Assembly: GCA_029262375.1 (NCBI GenBank)
Contig: JAJCZM010000008.1
Coordinates: forward strand, 193,291 to 257,290
Length of the DNA stretch: 64,000 nt
Origin: Deltaproteobacteria bacterium
GTDB taxonomy: Bacteria > Desulfobacterota > Binatia > UBA1149 > SPBQ01
Direction: 5' to 3'
Position numbers and translations under genes: made by a program. Of the stretch, positions 43,880 to 54,087 are shown one piece after another (the stretch's first letter is position 1; each line of letters begins with the position of its first letter). The notes beneath the pieces are model-generated. The model searched no databases. It had not been told where the DNA came from and saw only the letters and a list, made by a program, of their open reading frames with translations.

Positions 43880-46099
43880 CTAGCCGCCGCCAACGATCTC
43901 CAGACGCGCGTAGCGCGCGACAAGCTTCTTCATGCCGCCGCGCTGAAACTGCACCACGAGTTTCTCGTCGTCGCCGCTCTTCTCTGTCTTCTTCACGGTT
44001 CCTACCCCGAACATCGGGTGCACGACCTTCATTCCCGTCTTGTAGGTCGCGTTAGGATCCTTGGTCTCGAATTTCTTCACCTCGGCTCGGCCGGGGTCAC
44101 GTCGCTGCTGTTGTGGCGCCCAATCGTCATCGTGCACGATGCGTGTCGCGTTCGTCGCGGCCGCATGCCGTTGTTTGTCGATGAGATCCGCCGGGATTTC
44201 GTCGATGAAGCGCGACGAAAAATTGAACTGTGTCGTGCCATAGAGATGGCGTCGAACGGCATAGAGCAGCGAGAGCTGCTTGCGCGCTCGAGTCATGGCC
44301 ACGTAACAAAGCCGTCGTTCCTCTTCGATGGCGGCGTCGCCGGAATCGGTAGATCGCGAGTGCGGAAAGATTCCTTCCTCCATGCCTGCGACAAATACGT
44401 GCGGGAACTCCAGACCTTTCGAGAGATGGACGGTCATCAGGGTGACGGCTTGCTCACGACTTTCGTAGTTGTCGATCTCCGACGCGAGCGTGATCTGTTC
44501 CAGGAATGCGGCGACCGGCCCGTTGTCGGGCTCTTCGGGATCGAGCTCGCGTTGGTCGAAGTCGGCATCGAAGTTTTGGCTGACCGTCATCAGCTCGCGG
44601 ATGTTTTCGATGCGGGCACGGGCTTCGTCGGTGCCCGCGCCTTCAAGCCAACTGACGTAACCGGTGTCCTCGATGATGCGCGCCAACAGTGAGGTGACCG
44701 AAGCTTCTCCGCGATCGTTGAGCCAGCCCCTCACGATCTCACGGAACGCCCCCACCTTTGCTTTGGCGGCCGATCCCAGCCCCGCCTCGGCCTGTTCATC
44801 GTTGAGGATATCCCAGAGCGTCGAGCCGCGCGCCGTCGCCTCCGCGCGAATCTTGTCCCAGGACACACGGCCGATTCCGCGAGTTGGAACGTTGATGATG
44901 CGCGCGAGCCCGATTTCATCGGCCGGATTCTCGACGAAGCGGAGATACGCAATCAGATCCTTGATCTCTTTGCGTTCGTAGAATCGCGTTGCGCCGACAA
45001 TGACGTACGGCAATCGGCGTCGTACCAACTCTTCTTCAACGGCGCGCGATTGGGCGTTGGTTCGATAGAAGACTGCGGCCTTTCCGCGCTCGTCTCCGAG
45101 TGCGATCAGTTCATCGACGATCCAGCGCGCCTCGTCTTTCTCGTCGGCTGCCGCATACACGCGAACCGCGGGACCGTCTTCGGCCTCGGTCCACATTTTC
45201 TTGGCCATGCGCTCGCTGTTGTTACCGATGACGGCTTGGGCGGCTTTGATGATGTTGCCGGTGGAACGGTAGTTCTGTTCGAGATGGACGATCTTTGCGC
45301 CACCGTAGTCGCGCTCGAATTCCAGAATGTTTCTAAGATCGGCGCCGCGCCAGCCATAGATTGATTGATCGTCGTCGCCGACGACGCAGATGTTCCCGTG
45401 ATGAGCCGCGAGTTGCGAGACCATCAAGTACTGCGAGTGGTTCGTGTCTTGATACTCATCGACGAATACGTAGCGGAAGCGTCGCTGGTATTTCGCGAGT
45501 AGATCGGGATCGAGGCGAAAGACGTCGAGCACGCGCACGATCAGATCGCTGAAATCCATCGCGCCGTTTGCGTGTAGGCGTTTTTGATAGTCGGCGAACA
45601 CCTCGTAGGCTCTGCTGCCGAACATGTCGGTGCGCGGAGAAAGACCATTGCCCGGGACCTTCGCTTCGTGCTTGCAGGCTTCGATGTACGCGCGAATCGC
45701 ATCAGGCGGGAATGTCGAGTCGTCGAGATTGTGCGTCGCGACGATTTCTTTGATGAGTCGAAGCTGATCGTCTCCATCGTAGATGGAGAACGCCGAAGGA
45801 TAGTCGAGGACGTCGCAGTGACGACGCAACAGGCGCGCGCCGATACCGTGAAACGTTCCGGCCCATACATCCTGACCGACGGGTCCGACGAGTGTGGAAA
45901 GTCGTTCGCGTAGCTCGCGTGCTGCCTTGTTCGTGAAGGTAACGGCAAGAATCTCGTGCGGTTGCGCGCGACCTTCCTCGAGCAGTCGCCCGATGCGGTT
46001 TACAAGAACCCTCGTTTTCCCACTGCCCGCGGCGGCGAGAATCAGTAACGCTCCATCACCGTGTTCGACGGCTTCTCTCTGGTGTTCGTTCAGTTGCAT
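43880..46099 (-). CDS. UvrD/PcrA-family DNA helicase
   Basis: LNEHQREAVEHGDGALLILAAAGSGKTRVLVNRIG, VDEYQDTNHSQY, GDDDQSIYGWRGAD, VTLMTVHLSKGLEFPHVFVAGMEEGIFPH. Confidence 0.96.
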   Translation of the reverse strand: MQLNEHQREAVEHGDGALLILAAAGSGKTRVLVNRIGRLLEEGRAQPHEILAVTFTNKAARELRERLSTLVGPVGQDVWAGTFHGIGARLLRRHCDVLDYPSAFSIYDGDDQLRLIKEIVATHNLDDSTFPPDAIRAYIEACKHEAKVPGNGLSPRTDMFGSRAYEVFADYQKRLHANGAMDFSDLIVRVLDVFRLDPDLLAKYQRRFRYVFVDEYQDTNHSQYLMVSQLAAHHGNICVVGDDDQSIYGWRGADLRNILEFERDYGGAKIVHLEQNYRSTGNIIKAAQAVIGNNSERMAKKMWTEAEDGPAVRVYAAADEKDEARWIVDELIALGDERGKAAVFYRTNAQSRAVEEELVRRRLPYVIVGATRFYERKEIKDLIAYLRFVENPADEIGLARIINVPTRGIGRVSWDKIRAEATARGSTLWDILNDEQAEAGLGSAAKAKVGAFREIVRGWLNDRGEASVTSLLARIIEDTGYVSWLEGAGTDEARARIENIRELMTVSQNFDADFDQRELDPEEPDNGPVAAFLEQITLASEIDNYESREQAVTLMTVHLSKGLEFPHVFVAGMEEGIFPHSRSTDSGDAAIEEERRLCYVAMTRARKQLSLLYAVRRHLYGTTQFNFSSRFIDEIPADLIDKQRHAAATNATRIVHDDDWAPQQQRRDPGRAEVKKFETKDPNATYKTGMKVVHPMFGVGTVKKTEKSGDDEKLVVQFQRGGMKKLVARYARLEIVGGG

Positions 46100-46146
46100 G
46101 ATCCGGAGGCGATGCTGCCCGAGCAGCGTGCAGCGGGCAAGGCGTC

Positions 46147-46821
46147 GTGCGCGTAAGAAAAGTGTGCAGGCGGGTTACTTTGTTGGTGCCGCCCGGCGCC
46201 TCGTCTATACCACAGTGCGTGGCCGCTTATATACGCAAGGACGGACCGTACCGAGCCGCCAAGCGCGACGGTTTGCGATCTCGCGCCGCGCCCAAACTCG
46301 TAGATCTGGACAAGCGCTACAAATTTCTGCGAAACGGCGTCAAGGTGCTCGATCTCGGCTGTTGGCCGGGCGGCTGGCTACAGATCGCATCTCGCGCCGT
46401 CGGTCCGAGCGGAAAAGTAGTCGGCGTAGACCTAGAGCCGGTGACCGATCTAGCGCTCGACAACGTGCGCGTACTTCAGGGTGATGTCCTCGAAGCATCT
46501 ACGCGCGAAGCACTCGCAGATGCTCTTGGGGGACGCGCCGACGTTGTCTTATCCGATTTGGCGCCGAACTTGTCGGGTGTGAAAGTCGCTGATCGCGTGC
46601 GACACCTCGAACTCGTAGAGATGGCCGTGGCGCTCGCGGAAGAATTTTTGACCGACGGCGGCGTGTTCGTGATCAAACTCTTCTCCGGCGTTGAGAGCGA
46701 GGCAACCGCGATTCTCAAACAACGCATCGGAAAAGTCGTGAAGTCGCGACCCGATTCCACGCGAAAGGGGTCGTCGGAGATCTATGCGATCGTGCACCGG
46801 CGTCCGGAGAACCGCGAGTAG
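46147..46821 (+). CDS. rlmE: RlmE/FtsJ-family rRNA 2'-O-methyltransferase
   Basis: GPYRAAKRDGLRSRAAPKLVDLD, VLDLGCWPGGWLQIAS, DVVLSDLAPNLSG, GVFVIKLFSG, SSEIYAI; K-D-K-E tetrad visible. Confidence 0.9.
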   Translation: MRVRKVCRRVTLLVPPGASSIPQCVAAYIRKDGPYRAAKRDGLRSRAAPKLVDLDKRYKFLRNGVKVLDLGCWPGGWLQIASRAVGPSGKVVGVDLEPVTDLALDNVRVLQGDVLEASTREALADALGGRADVVLSDLAPNLSGVKVADRVRHLELVEMAVALAEEFLTDGGVFVIKLFSGVESEATAILKQRIGKVVKSRPDSTRKGSSEIYAIVHRRPENRE

Positions 46822-47697
46822 GTGCAGTGGCAAGCGGTCATCGACGTCGTCGGCCCCGTCTTCATCATTGCGGCCGTCGGGTATGTGCTCGGAGCCTTTC
46901 GCTCCATCGATATTGCGCAGCTGACTGATTTCGTCGTCTATCTCGTAGCACCTTGTCTGATCTTCTCGTCACTGACTGCCGATGACCTGGACCTCGAAAC
47001 GATGGGACTGATGGCGGTCGGGGCTACGTGGATCGTGATTTCGGTGGGATTGCTGATGCGTGCGGTCGGCGCGCTTACGGGCAAGCAATTCGGCTCGATG
47101 TATCTCCCGGCGATGTTTCTCAACGCCGGGAACATGTTGTTGCCTCTCTCGTTGTTCGCATTCGGCGAGATCGGTCTGCGCTATGCGATCAGCGTTTTTG
47201 TGACAGTGACGATTCTACAAGGCTCGCTCGGTGTCACGATCGCCTCCGGGAAGCCGTCGCTCGGCGAGGCGTTACGTTTTCCGCACATTTATGCGACCGT
47301 CTTAGCGCTGTTTACTAACAGCAGCGGCGTTCATGTTCCCGCGATGCTCGATCGAGCGATCGGGATGCTCGGCGATACGGCAGTTCCCTTGATGCTCGTT
47401 GCGCTCGGCCTACGACTGCGAACGGTGCGTATTTCGAGTTGGCGCATGCCGATCGTTGCGACAATCGCGCGTATCGGCGGCGGATACGGGATGGGTCTAC
47501 TGTTCGTGTTGCTGGTGGATCTGCCGACGGAGGCGCGTGGCAGCTTGCTGCTCGCGTCCGCGATGCCCGCCGCCGTGGTAACATTCGTGTTCGCCGAAAA
47601 ATACGGCAGGGGCAGTGATGATGTTGCAGCTGCGGTCGCACTCAGTACGTTGCTCTCTGTAGTGACGACACCGCTGCTGCTGGCGTACGGCCTCTAG
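46822..47697 (+). CDS. AEC-family (auxin efflux carrier-like) transporter
   Basis: About 10 TM segments; FVVYLVAPCLIFSSL, LNAGNMLLPLSLFAFG; GTG start adjacent to rlmE stop. Confidence 0.82.
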   Translation: MQWQAVIDVVGPVFIIAAVGYVLGAFRSIDIAQLTDFVVYLVAPCLIFSSLTADDLDLETMGLMAVGATWIVISVGLLMRAVGALTGKQFGSMYLPAMFLNAGNMLLPLSLFAFGEIGLRYAISVFVTVTILQGSLGVTIASGKPSLGEALRFPHIYATVLALFTNSSGVHVPAMLDRAIGMLGDTAVPLMLVALGLRLRTVRISSWRMPIVATIARIGGGYGMGLLFVLLVDLPTEARGSLLLASAMPAAVVTFVFAEKYGRGSDDVAAAVALSTLLSVVTTPLLLAYGL

Positions 47698-47729
47698 CGA
47701 GCACCGAGAAAGTCGAAGGAGCTTCGATC

Positions 47730-48500
47730 ATGCTAACGAACGAATCGCGACGCACGAATCGTGTGAAGGGAAACCGGCTGTGCCTGGCGGTCGTATTTCT
47801 GCAGATCGGCTTTGCACTGCTGCTGCCCATCAATGCAGCCGCTCAACCGAAACGCGAGGAGCCCAGGACCATCGAGGCCGTCGGTCGAGCCACGGTTCGT
47901 GTCGCACCCGACACGCTACGCCTCGTACTCGCTGTTGAGACACGCGCGAAGACGGCGAAGGAAGCCGCAAAGGAGAACGCTCGTCTGAGCACGCGTGTGA
48001 CCTCGGCGTTGGAGAAGATCGTCGGCTCCAAGGGGGAAGTTTCCACTTCGGGATACGCACTACATCCGCGTTACCAGTATCTGAAGTCCGAGCAGCGCCA
48101 AGAGCTCGTCCGATTCACGGCGAACAACTCCGTCTCGGTCACGTCGTCGAGTCTCGATAGCGCCGGATCGTTGATTGATGCCGGAGTGGCAGCGGGCGCA
48201 ACGTCCGTAGGATCCGTCAACTTCACACTGCGCGACGATGAATCCGCGCAGCGGGACGCCGTACTCGAAGCGGGGCGGCGCGCGCGCCGCCGGGTGGATG
48301 CCATCGCCGAATCGCTTGGCGTGAGAGTCGGGGCGCTACGTCACGCCACCAGCGAGCCAATCAGGGCGGATGGGCCGCGGCCGTATATGGCGCGCGGTGC
48401 CGGTGCCATGATGGCGGAGTCCGCCGACGCTTCGACTCCGATTTCCGCCGGAGATATCGAAGTGGTCATGGCCGTCCATGTAGTATTCGAGGTACGCTGA
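47730..48500 (+). CDS. SIMPL domain (DUF541) secreted protein
   Basis: Signal peptide; IEAVGRATVRVAPDTLRLVLAVETRAKTAKEA, GYALHPRYQY. Confidence 0.88.
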   Translation: MLTNESRRTNRVKGNRLCLAVVFLQIGFALLLPINAAAQPKREEPRTIEAVGRATVRVAPDTLRLVLAVETRAKTAKEAAKENARLSTRVTSALEKIVGSKGEVSTSGYALHPRYQYLKSEQRQELVRFTANNSVSVTSSSLDSAGSLIDAGVAAGATSVGSVNFTLRDDESAQRDAVLEAGRRARRRVDAIAESLGVRVGALRHATSEPIRADGPRPYMARGAGAMMAESADASTPISAGDIEVVMAVHVVFEVR

Positions 48501-48532
48501 CGGCTCGGATCGACACGTCCCGGGAGATTTCT

Positions 48533-50002
48533 TTGCATCGCACCTATTCGTCATTGTTTCTCAAGCGCGCGGCAACGATCGTCGTCATCTTGTGCTTCGC
48601 CTTGGGTTGCGAGCCGGCCGGTGTCGAGGCGGAAGCGCCCGCCGTAGTACCGGTCGCGGCCGAGCCGGCGCCGCTCGATGTAGTGGGAGCCGTTGCAGAC
48701 CGGGCGCCTGAGCTACTCAGTGCCTACATTCGAATCGACACCGTCAATCCGCCGGGGAACGAAATCGAAGGCGCTCGTTTCTTGCAGCGCCTGCTCGAGG
48801 CGGACGGAATCGATGCCCAGATCTTCGAGCCGCAACCCGGCCGCGGTAGCCTCTACGCAAGGTTGCGGGGAAACGGATCGAAGCGACCTATTATTTTGCT
48901 GAGCCATATCGATGTAGTGCCGGTGGAGCCCGATGCCTGGAGCCAACCGCCCTTCGAAGGCCTGATTGTCGATGGCGCGGTGCATGGTCGTGGCGCCCTC
49001 GATGCGAAAGGCGTGGGAATCATCCAGGCCCTGGCTGTGATCGCGCTGCGGCGACTTGGCGTAGAAATGGACCGCGATATCATCCTGTTGGCAACGGCGG
49101 ATGAGGAGACCGGAGGCCGAATGGGCGCCGGCTGGTTCGTCGAGAATCAATTTTCACTGATCGCCGATGCCGAGTTCGTCCTGAACGAGGGTGGATTCAT
49201 CCGACGCAGCGAAGGGCGACCGCTCATCTACAATCTCAACGCGGGAGAAAAGGGCCCCTGCTGGTTCGATGTCGTTGCTACCGGAGATCCGGGGCACGGC
49301 TCCCGGCCTGCCGCCGATACGGCTGTGACGCGCCTCGTCGAAGCGTTGGGGAAACTCAGTGCCTGGCAGCGTCCGATCGACGTCGGCCCGGTCGTTGCGG
49401 GCTACTACGCCGCCTACGCCACCCTCGATGAGGAGCATGCCCGACAGTTCCGTCAGCTGGCGAGATCGCTGGAAGATCCGCTATTTCGCGACTGGTTCAT
49501 GAGTGATCCGGTCGCGGCGGCTCTCGTTCAGAACACGATTGCGCCGACAGTCCTGCAAGGGAGTTCGAAAACGAACATCATTCCCGGTGAGGCGCGTGCG
49601 AAGGTCGATTGTCGGCTCCTGCCGGGCCACGATTGCGGGGATTTTCTGGACGACGTCCGTGCCCTGATAGGGAACGAGCATGTTCGTGTCGAGCGTGGTG
49701 CGGTCGCCTTCGGCTCTTCTCAATCGCCGCTCGATAACGCGTTGACTGAAGCCGTGGAAACCGTAGCTGCCAACGACGCTGCCGCTGCGGTGGTGTTGCC
49801 GGGGCTTCAGACTGGGTTCACCGATAGTCACTACTTTCGCGAGAAGGGCATTGCGGCGTACGGATTCGTCCCCATCGTCGTTAGTAATGAGGAACGCGTA
49901 GCGACTCACGGCCCCAACGAGCGGGTTCAAGTCGAAGACCTGCGAGCCGGTGTCGTTCGACTCGTCGAAATTTTGACCGAAGTCGGTGCACGAACGCAGT
50001 AG
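48533..50002 (+). CDS. M20-family metallopeptidase (lipoprotein-like)
   Basis: ILLSHIDVVPVEPDAWSQPPFEG, GRGALDAKG, ADEETGGRMGAGW; lipobox-like FALGCEP. Confidence 0.92.
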   Translation: MHRTYSSLFLKRAATIVVILCFALGCEPAGVEAEAPAVVPVAAEPAPLDVVGAVADRAPELLSAYIRIDTVNPPGNEIEGARFLQRLLEADGIDAQIFEPQPGRGSLYARLRGNGSKRPIILLSHIDVVPVEPDAWSQPPFEGLIVDGAVHGRGALDAKGVGIIQALAVIALRRLGVEMDRDIILLATADEETGGRMGAGWFVENQFSLIADAEFVLNEGGFIRRSEGRPLIYNLNAGEKGPCWFDVVATGDPGHGSRPAADTAVTRLVEALGKLSAWQRPIDVGPVVAGYYAAYATLDEEHARQFRQLARSLEDPLFRDWFMSDPVAAALVQNTIAPTVLQGSSKTNIIPGEARAKVDCRLLPGHDCGDFLDDVRALIGNEHVRVERGAVAFGSSQSPLDNALTEAVETVAANDAAAAVVLPGLQTGFTDSHYFREKGIAAYGFVPIVVSNEERVATHGPNERVQVEDLRAGVVRLVEILTEVGARTQ

Positions 50003-50159
50003 ACGGGCGTCGTCTCGTTGCTTGCAGAAACCATCTAGCCGATAATGCGTGAATTGTGCGCGAATGGTCGCAAACAATTCCAGTGAAACGAACTCGGTCG
50101 GCAAGCGGCGCACCGATGTGCGTCTCGGGAATTGCGGCCTGTGGTGAGGAGGGGCACGC

Positions 50160-51176
50160 ATGGGTGTGGACGGCGTTGGCTCTTCAGGTCTCGATCAGAC
50201 GATTCGAAGCCTGCGGGCGCTGCTAAAGAGTTTCGAGCGCGAAATCGGTTTCGTCGCAGGCCGCGCCCGAGCGGGCTCCGGCGATGTGATCCAAGAGTTC
50301 GCGCGCAGTTTGGCCGGCGCTATTGCCGGTGGCATGTCGGGTGGGGCGTTCGCTATGGCGTCCGGTGGTTTGAGTGGGGTGGCAAACATCGATCTGGCGA
50401 AACTGATTCGTTTACTTACTTCAGCATTCGATCCGACCGCGTTCGCAGCGTCGTTGGCGAAGTTCATCGGTCTGGCCGACGCCAAGAGCCTGGATTCGAT
50501 GCAGCGTGAAGTACTGGCAATTCTCGATGAGCTTGGCCGTGTGCGAGAGCGAGAAATCGCCACCGCCGGCGGGCTCTCTCAACTACGCACCCGTGCCACA
50601 CGTTTTGATGAAGCGCTCGGTGGCTTGGCTCGACTCCAAGGACGGCTGGTCGCGCGCCTCGATGAGCAGGCGACTCGCGGGCACCAGGTCGAGCAGATGG
50701 CCGGTCGGCGCGACGATCACATCACACGGCTCATTCGTGACCACGCCGCCCAGCGTGCGGAGCTCGAAGGCTTGGTACGCCGTGGGGTCGAGTTCGACGC
50801 TCAGGCCAAGGAATCCGCCCGCCGGTTGGAGGTTCTCGAGGTCTCTTCCACTGAAGAGGCCCGAGTCGGCCAACTCGAGGGCCAGTTCGACGATTTGCTG
50901 CGGTCGCAAAAGAATGGAATCCAAAGTGCGATCGAGTCGCTCGACGGTCTGCGCGAAAGGGTGGGTCGTCTCGAAGCACGATCGGCCGAGATGACGCGAG
51001 AAGCGCGTGCCAAGACCGGTAGGCTGGACGCGTTGGCGCGTCATGTTGCCAGCGTCGAGGGGCGGTTGACGACTGCGATTGGCAAAGGCGGCGGAAACGT
51101 CGTTACTGTTGCGGCTCGAAAGATTGAGGATTTTGATCAATCCGAGGCAGGCTCGACCCAAACATCGAGCCCCTGA
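50160..51176 (+). CDS. Hypothetical coiled-coil protein with Gly/Ala-rich hydrophobic segment
   Basis: 338 aa; GAIAGGMSGGAFAMASGGLSG then long charged heptad-rich region; no recognised domain. Confidence 0.7.
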   Translation: MGVDGVGSSGLDQTIRSLRALLKSFEREIGFVAGRARAGSGDVIQEFARSLAGAIAGGMSGGAFAMASGGLSGVANIDLAKLIRLLTSAFDPTAFAASLAKFIGLADAKSLDSMQREVLAILDELGRVREREIATAGGLSQLRTRATRFDEALGGLARLQGRLVARLDEQATRGHQVEQMAGRRDDHITRLIRDHAAQRAELEGLVRRGVEFDAQAKESARRLEVLEVSSTEEARVGQLEGQFDDLLRSQKNGIQSAIESLDGLRERVGRLEARSAEMTREARAKTGRLDALARHVASVEGRLTTAIGKGGGNVVTVAARKIEDFDQSEAGSTQTSSP

Positions 51177-51203
51177 GGCACCAAAGCCCCCGAGGCACTG
51201 AGC

Positions 51204-51848
51204 ATGGATATGAAACTCGCCACCGGCCGAATCGCTACCCTGATCTCGGTCTTTTCTCTCATGGTTGTTGCGCTGTCGGGCGTGACCGGTTGCGACATGT
51301 TCGGCGGCGGCGCCGATGAAGCCGGCGCCCCGACATCGACCGGTGCACCGGCTGCGCCCGCGGCTAGTGGACACGCAATAGAACCCATCGAAGGCATGAA
51401 GTACTACGTCGGCGGTCCGGTCATGGGGCAGGACGAGTACGGTCGCATGCGCGTCAAAGCGTTCAACGGCGAAGTCAAGAAGCCGACGTCGCGCGGTCTC
51501 GTCATCGGACACAAAGTGCTCGACGAGAATCGATTCGAGTTGCGTACGTGGCTCAACGGCGACCCCGTGACTGCGCAGTTCGGATTCGTCGATGAGAATG
51601 GATTGTTCTGGTACGACGAGCGCTCGACCCTCAACGCCGACGGTGTGGTTATCGTTCGCCAGAAGCTGACGTACGATGACGATAAGGAAGTCATGCACTC
51701 GAAGGTCGAGTACATCGATCCCGCCGACGGTGAGATCGTGAAGACCTACGAGAGCGATATTCTGTATCGGCAGGAAGACGAAGAAGAAGACGACGAAAAG
51801 GAAGAGGGCGACGCGGCTGAAGAAGGAACCGCAGAAGACGGCGAGTAG
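51204..51848 (+). CDS. Hypothetical lipoprotein with acidic C-terminal tail
   Basis: Lipobox SGVTGCDMFGGG; tail QEDEEEDDEKEEGDAAEEGTAEDGE. Confidence 0.75.
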   Translation: MDMKLATGRIATLISVFSLMVVALSGVTGCDMFGGGADEAGAPTSTGAPAAPAASGHAIEPIEGMKYYVGGPVMGQDEYGRMRVKAFNGEVKKPTSRGLVIGHKVLDENRFELRTWLNGDPVTAQFGFVDENGLFWYDERSTLNADGVVIVRQKLTYDDDKEVMHSKVEYIDPADGEIVKTYESDILYRQEDEEEDDEKEEGDAAEEGTAEDGE

Positions 51849-51860
51849 TGGAGTACTGAC

Positions 51861-52643
51861 GTGAAAGTTGTTCCGGTTCCACAGCTTGCAGACAACTACG
51901 CTTACCTAGTCATCGATCCAGCCCGTGCGGTTGCAGGCGTGGTTGACGTCGCCGAGGCCGGGCCTGTTCTGGAGGCGGCACGACGGCACGACGTGACGCT
52001 CACTGCGATTCTTTCCACGCACCATCATTTCGACCACGTCGCCGGCAACGAATCGTTACTCGACGAACTTCCAAAGGGCTCTGTGGAGGTCTACGGATAC
52101 TCGGGCGACGCCGAACGAATCCCCGGTATCACCCGGCCGCTAGACGATGGTGAGGAGTTCGAACTTGCCGGCCTTCGTGGCCGCGCGATGTTCATTCCGG
52201 CGCACACGCGCGGACATCTGGCCTACTACTTTGAAGCAGACAAGAGTGTCTTCACGGGCGATACGATGTTCGCGGGCGGATGCGGTCGCCTGTTCGAGGG
52301 CGATGCTGCGCAAATGAAAGCGTCGCTCGAGAAGCTGGCCGCACTTCCTGACGACACGCTCGTGTACTGTGGTCACGAGTACACGCAGGGCAATCTACGC
52401 TTTGCGGCGACATTAGAGCCGAACAACGCAGAACTCGGACGCCGTCGTGAAGAGGTCGACGCGCTCATCGCCTCGGGCAAGCCAAGCGTTCCCACGACCA
52501 TTGCGATCGAGAAACAGACCAACCCGTTCTTGCGAAGCGCGAGTCCCGAACTCGTTGCGTCCGTACAAGCGCAGGTGGCGGGGCTGGGTGCGGATCCAGT
52601 CGAAGTGTTCGCCGCTACGCGCACGCTCAAAGATTCATTCTAG
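51861..52643 (+). CDS. gloB: Hydroxyacylglutathione hydrolase (glyoxalase II)
   Basis: ILSTHHHFDHVAGNESLL metallo-beta-lactamase motif, HTRGHLAYYF, FTGDTMFAGGCGRLFEGDAAQM, YCGHEYTQGNLRFA. Confidence 0.96.
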   Translation: MKVVPVPQLADNYAYLVIDPARAVAGVVDVAEAGPVLEAARRHDVTLTAILSTHHHFDHVAGNESLLDELPKGSVEVYGYSGDAERIPGITRPLDDGEEFELAGLRGRAMFIPAHTRGHLAYYFEADKSVFTGDTMFAGGCGRLFEGDAAQMKASLEKLAALPDDTLVYCGHEYTQGNLRFAATLEPNNAELGRRREEVDALIASGKPSVPTTIAIEKQTNPFLRSASPELVASVQAQVAGLGADPVEVFAATRTLKDSF

Positions 52644-52650
52644 CGCGGCG

Positions 52651-54087
52651 TTAGTCGCGAAGCTGGTACACGACTATCGGCCGAACTGTGTGCGGATACT
52701 GCCGCACTTCGCGTCGCGCATAGTACTGCGATGCCCACCGTTCGAACGCGCGTCGACGCGGACCGGACCATCTTCTTGCGACCACCATGAGGCGTGGCCG
52801 ATCGCGGTCGAGGGCGTCGAGAATTCCGTCGAACTCGCCCGTGGTTGATTGCGCAGCGAAACGATCGACTCCGAACCACATGTAGGGCCACGGCCATACG
52901 CTGTGGCGACCCGTGTGAATCAGTAGCTCGGGATAACTCACAGCCAACACTTTGTCGTTCGGCTCGAGCCGCTCGGCGAAGGTCGCGATGAACGCCGCTT
53001 GCTCTTCGTATGTGATGGGCGGGTAGGCGCGTCCGCTGGCCGGAACCAGCGCTGCAATCAGGCCGGCAAATATGGCGAGTGCGGCGACCCACTCTCGCGC
53101 ACCCGAGCATGCAAGCAGTGCGAACAGTCCGACACCGAGTACCGCGCCGAACATGGGCGCAAGGAGGATCATGTCAGGCCATGCCTGAAAGTTGACGAAC
53201 ATGAAGGCGAGATAGGTGGCGCTCGCAGCCGTCAGAGAAGACGGTAGGAGGTCGCGACGAGTCGATAGGGCGGCGACACACGCGGGCAACATCAGCAGCT
53301 CCGTGGCGTTCCACTCGACTAGTAGTTCGTACAGGTGGACGACCGTGGCGATGGGATCGCGCGAGTGAAGCTTGATGTAGTGAACATTGAATCCTACGGC
53401 CTGAGCGAAGAACTCACCAAGCGCATCGACCGATGCCAGGAAGGCGAGTAGTACGATCGTCGGAATAGCCGCGCCGATTGCGAGGCGCACCGTTGCGCTC
53501 GTGCGCCGTGTATCGTCGTTTCGAAGAATCGACCATTGCGCACCCACTAGAAACGCCAGGCCGGGCTGCCATGTCAGTGTTGCAAGACCGCCGAACACGC
53601 CGGCGACGAGCGGTCGTCTGCGATCCGCCGCCAACAGAGCGGCCAATCCAAATGCGGTTGTTGCGACTTTTGGGCGCACTCCCTCGATAGACGCGATTAG
53701 CCAATGATCGACGGCGAGCATCCACATCGCCGCCGCGGCCGCGGCCTGCCACGGCGCGCGGCGAGCGATCAGCGCGAAGAGCAGAGTCGGTGCGACTGCG
53801 CCCAGCGATACGAACACGAAGTGCGCACCGTCCAAACGAGTGAACCCTAACAATTCGGCGCACGCGGCTCCGGCTCCTCCGAGAAACGCGGCAAGAGGCG
53901 TCTTGTGGAGGAAGATGTCGCGGTACGGCAGCCGCCCGTCAAGCAGGCTGATCGACATGTAGTCCCATGTAGCGGGATCGAGTCCGACGATGCGATTGAA
54001 TGGGTCGAACGAACACAAGATGAGAAACGCCACGACGAAGACGCCGAGGGTCGACCCGAGCGGCGTTCTGCTATTGCTGGGCGTCAC
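52651..54087 (-). CDS. Polytopic glycosyltransferase-like membrane protein
   Basis: DPATWDYMSISLLDGRLPYRDIFLHKTPLAAFLGGAG; multiple TM segments; GTG at 54087 preferred over the track start. Confidence 0.7.
   Translation of the reverse strand: MTPSNSRTPLGSTLGVFVVAFLILCSFDPFNRIVGLDPATWDYMSISLLDGRLPYRDIFLHKTPLAAFLGGAGAACAELLGFTRLDGAHFVFVSLGAVAPTLLFALIARRAPWQAAAAAAMWMLAVDHWLIASIEGVRPKVATTAFGLAALLAADRRRPLVAGVFGGLATLTWQPGLAFLVGAQWSILRNDDTRRTSATVRLAIGAAIPTIVLLAFLASVDALGEFFAQAVGFNVHYIKLHSRDPIATVVHLYELLVEWNATELLMLPACVAALSTRRDLLPSSLTAASATYLAFMFVNFQAWPDMILLAPMFGAVLGVGLFALLACSGAREWVAALAIFAGLIAALVPASGRAYPPITYEEQAAFIATFAERLEPNDKVLAVSYPELLIHTGRHSVWPWPYMWFGVDRFAAQSTTGEFDGILDALDRDRPRLMVVARRWSGPRRRAFERWASQYYARREVRQYPHTVRPIVVYQLRD

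Noticed and set aside
50583-51698. 371-aa minus-strand ORF spanning the coiled-coil and lipoprotein genes
   Set aside because: Considered because the forward genes are uncharacterised, but the forward frames have a lipobox, coiled-coil periodicity and sensible spacing; the reverse translation has no domain-like pattern.
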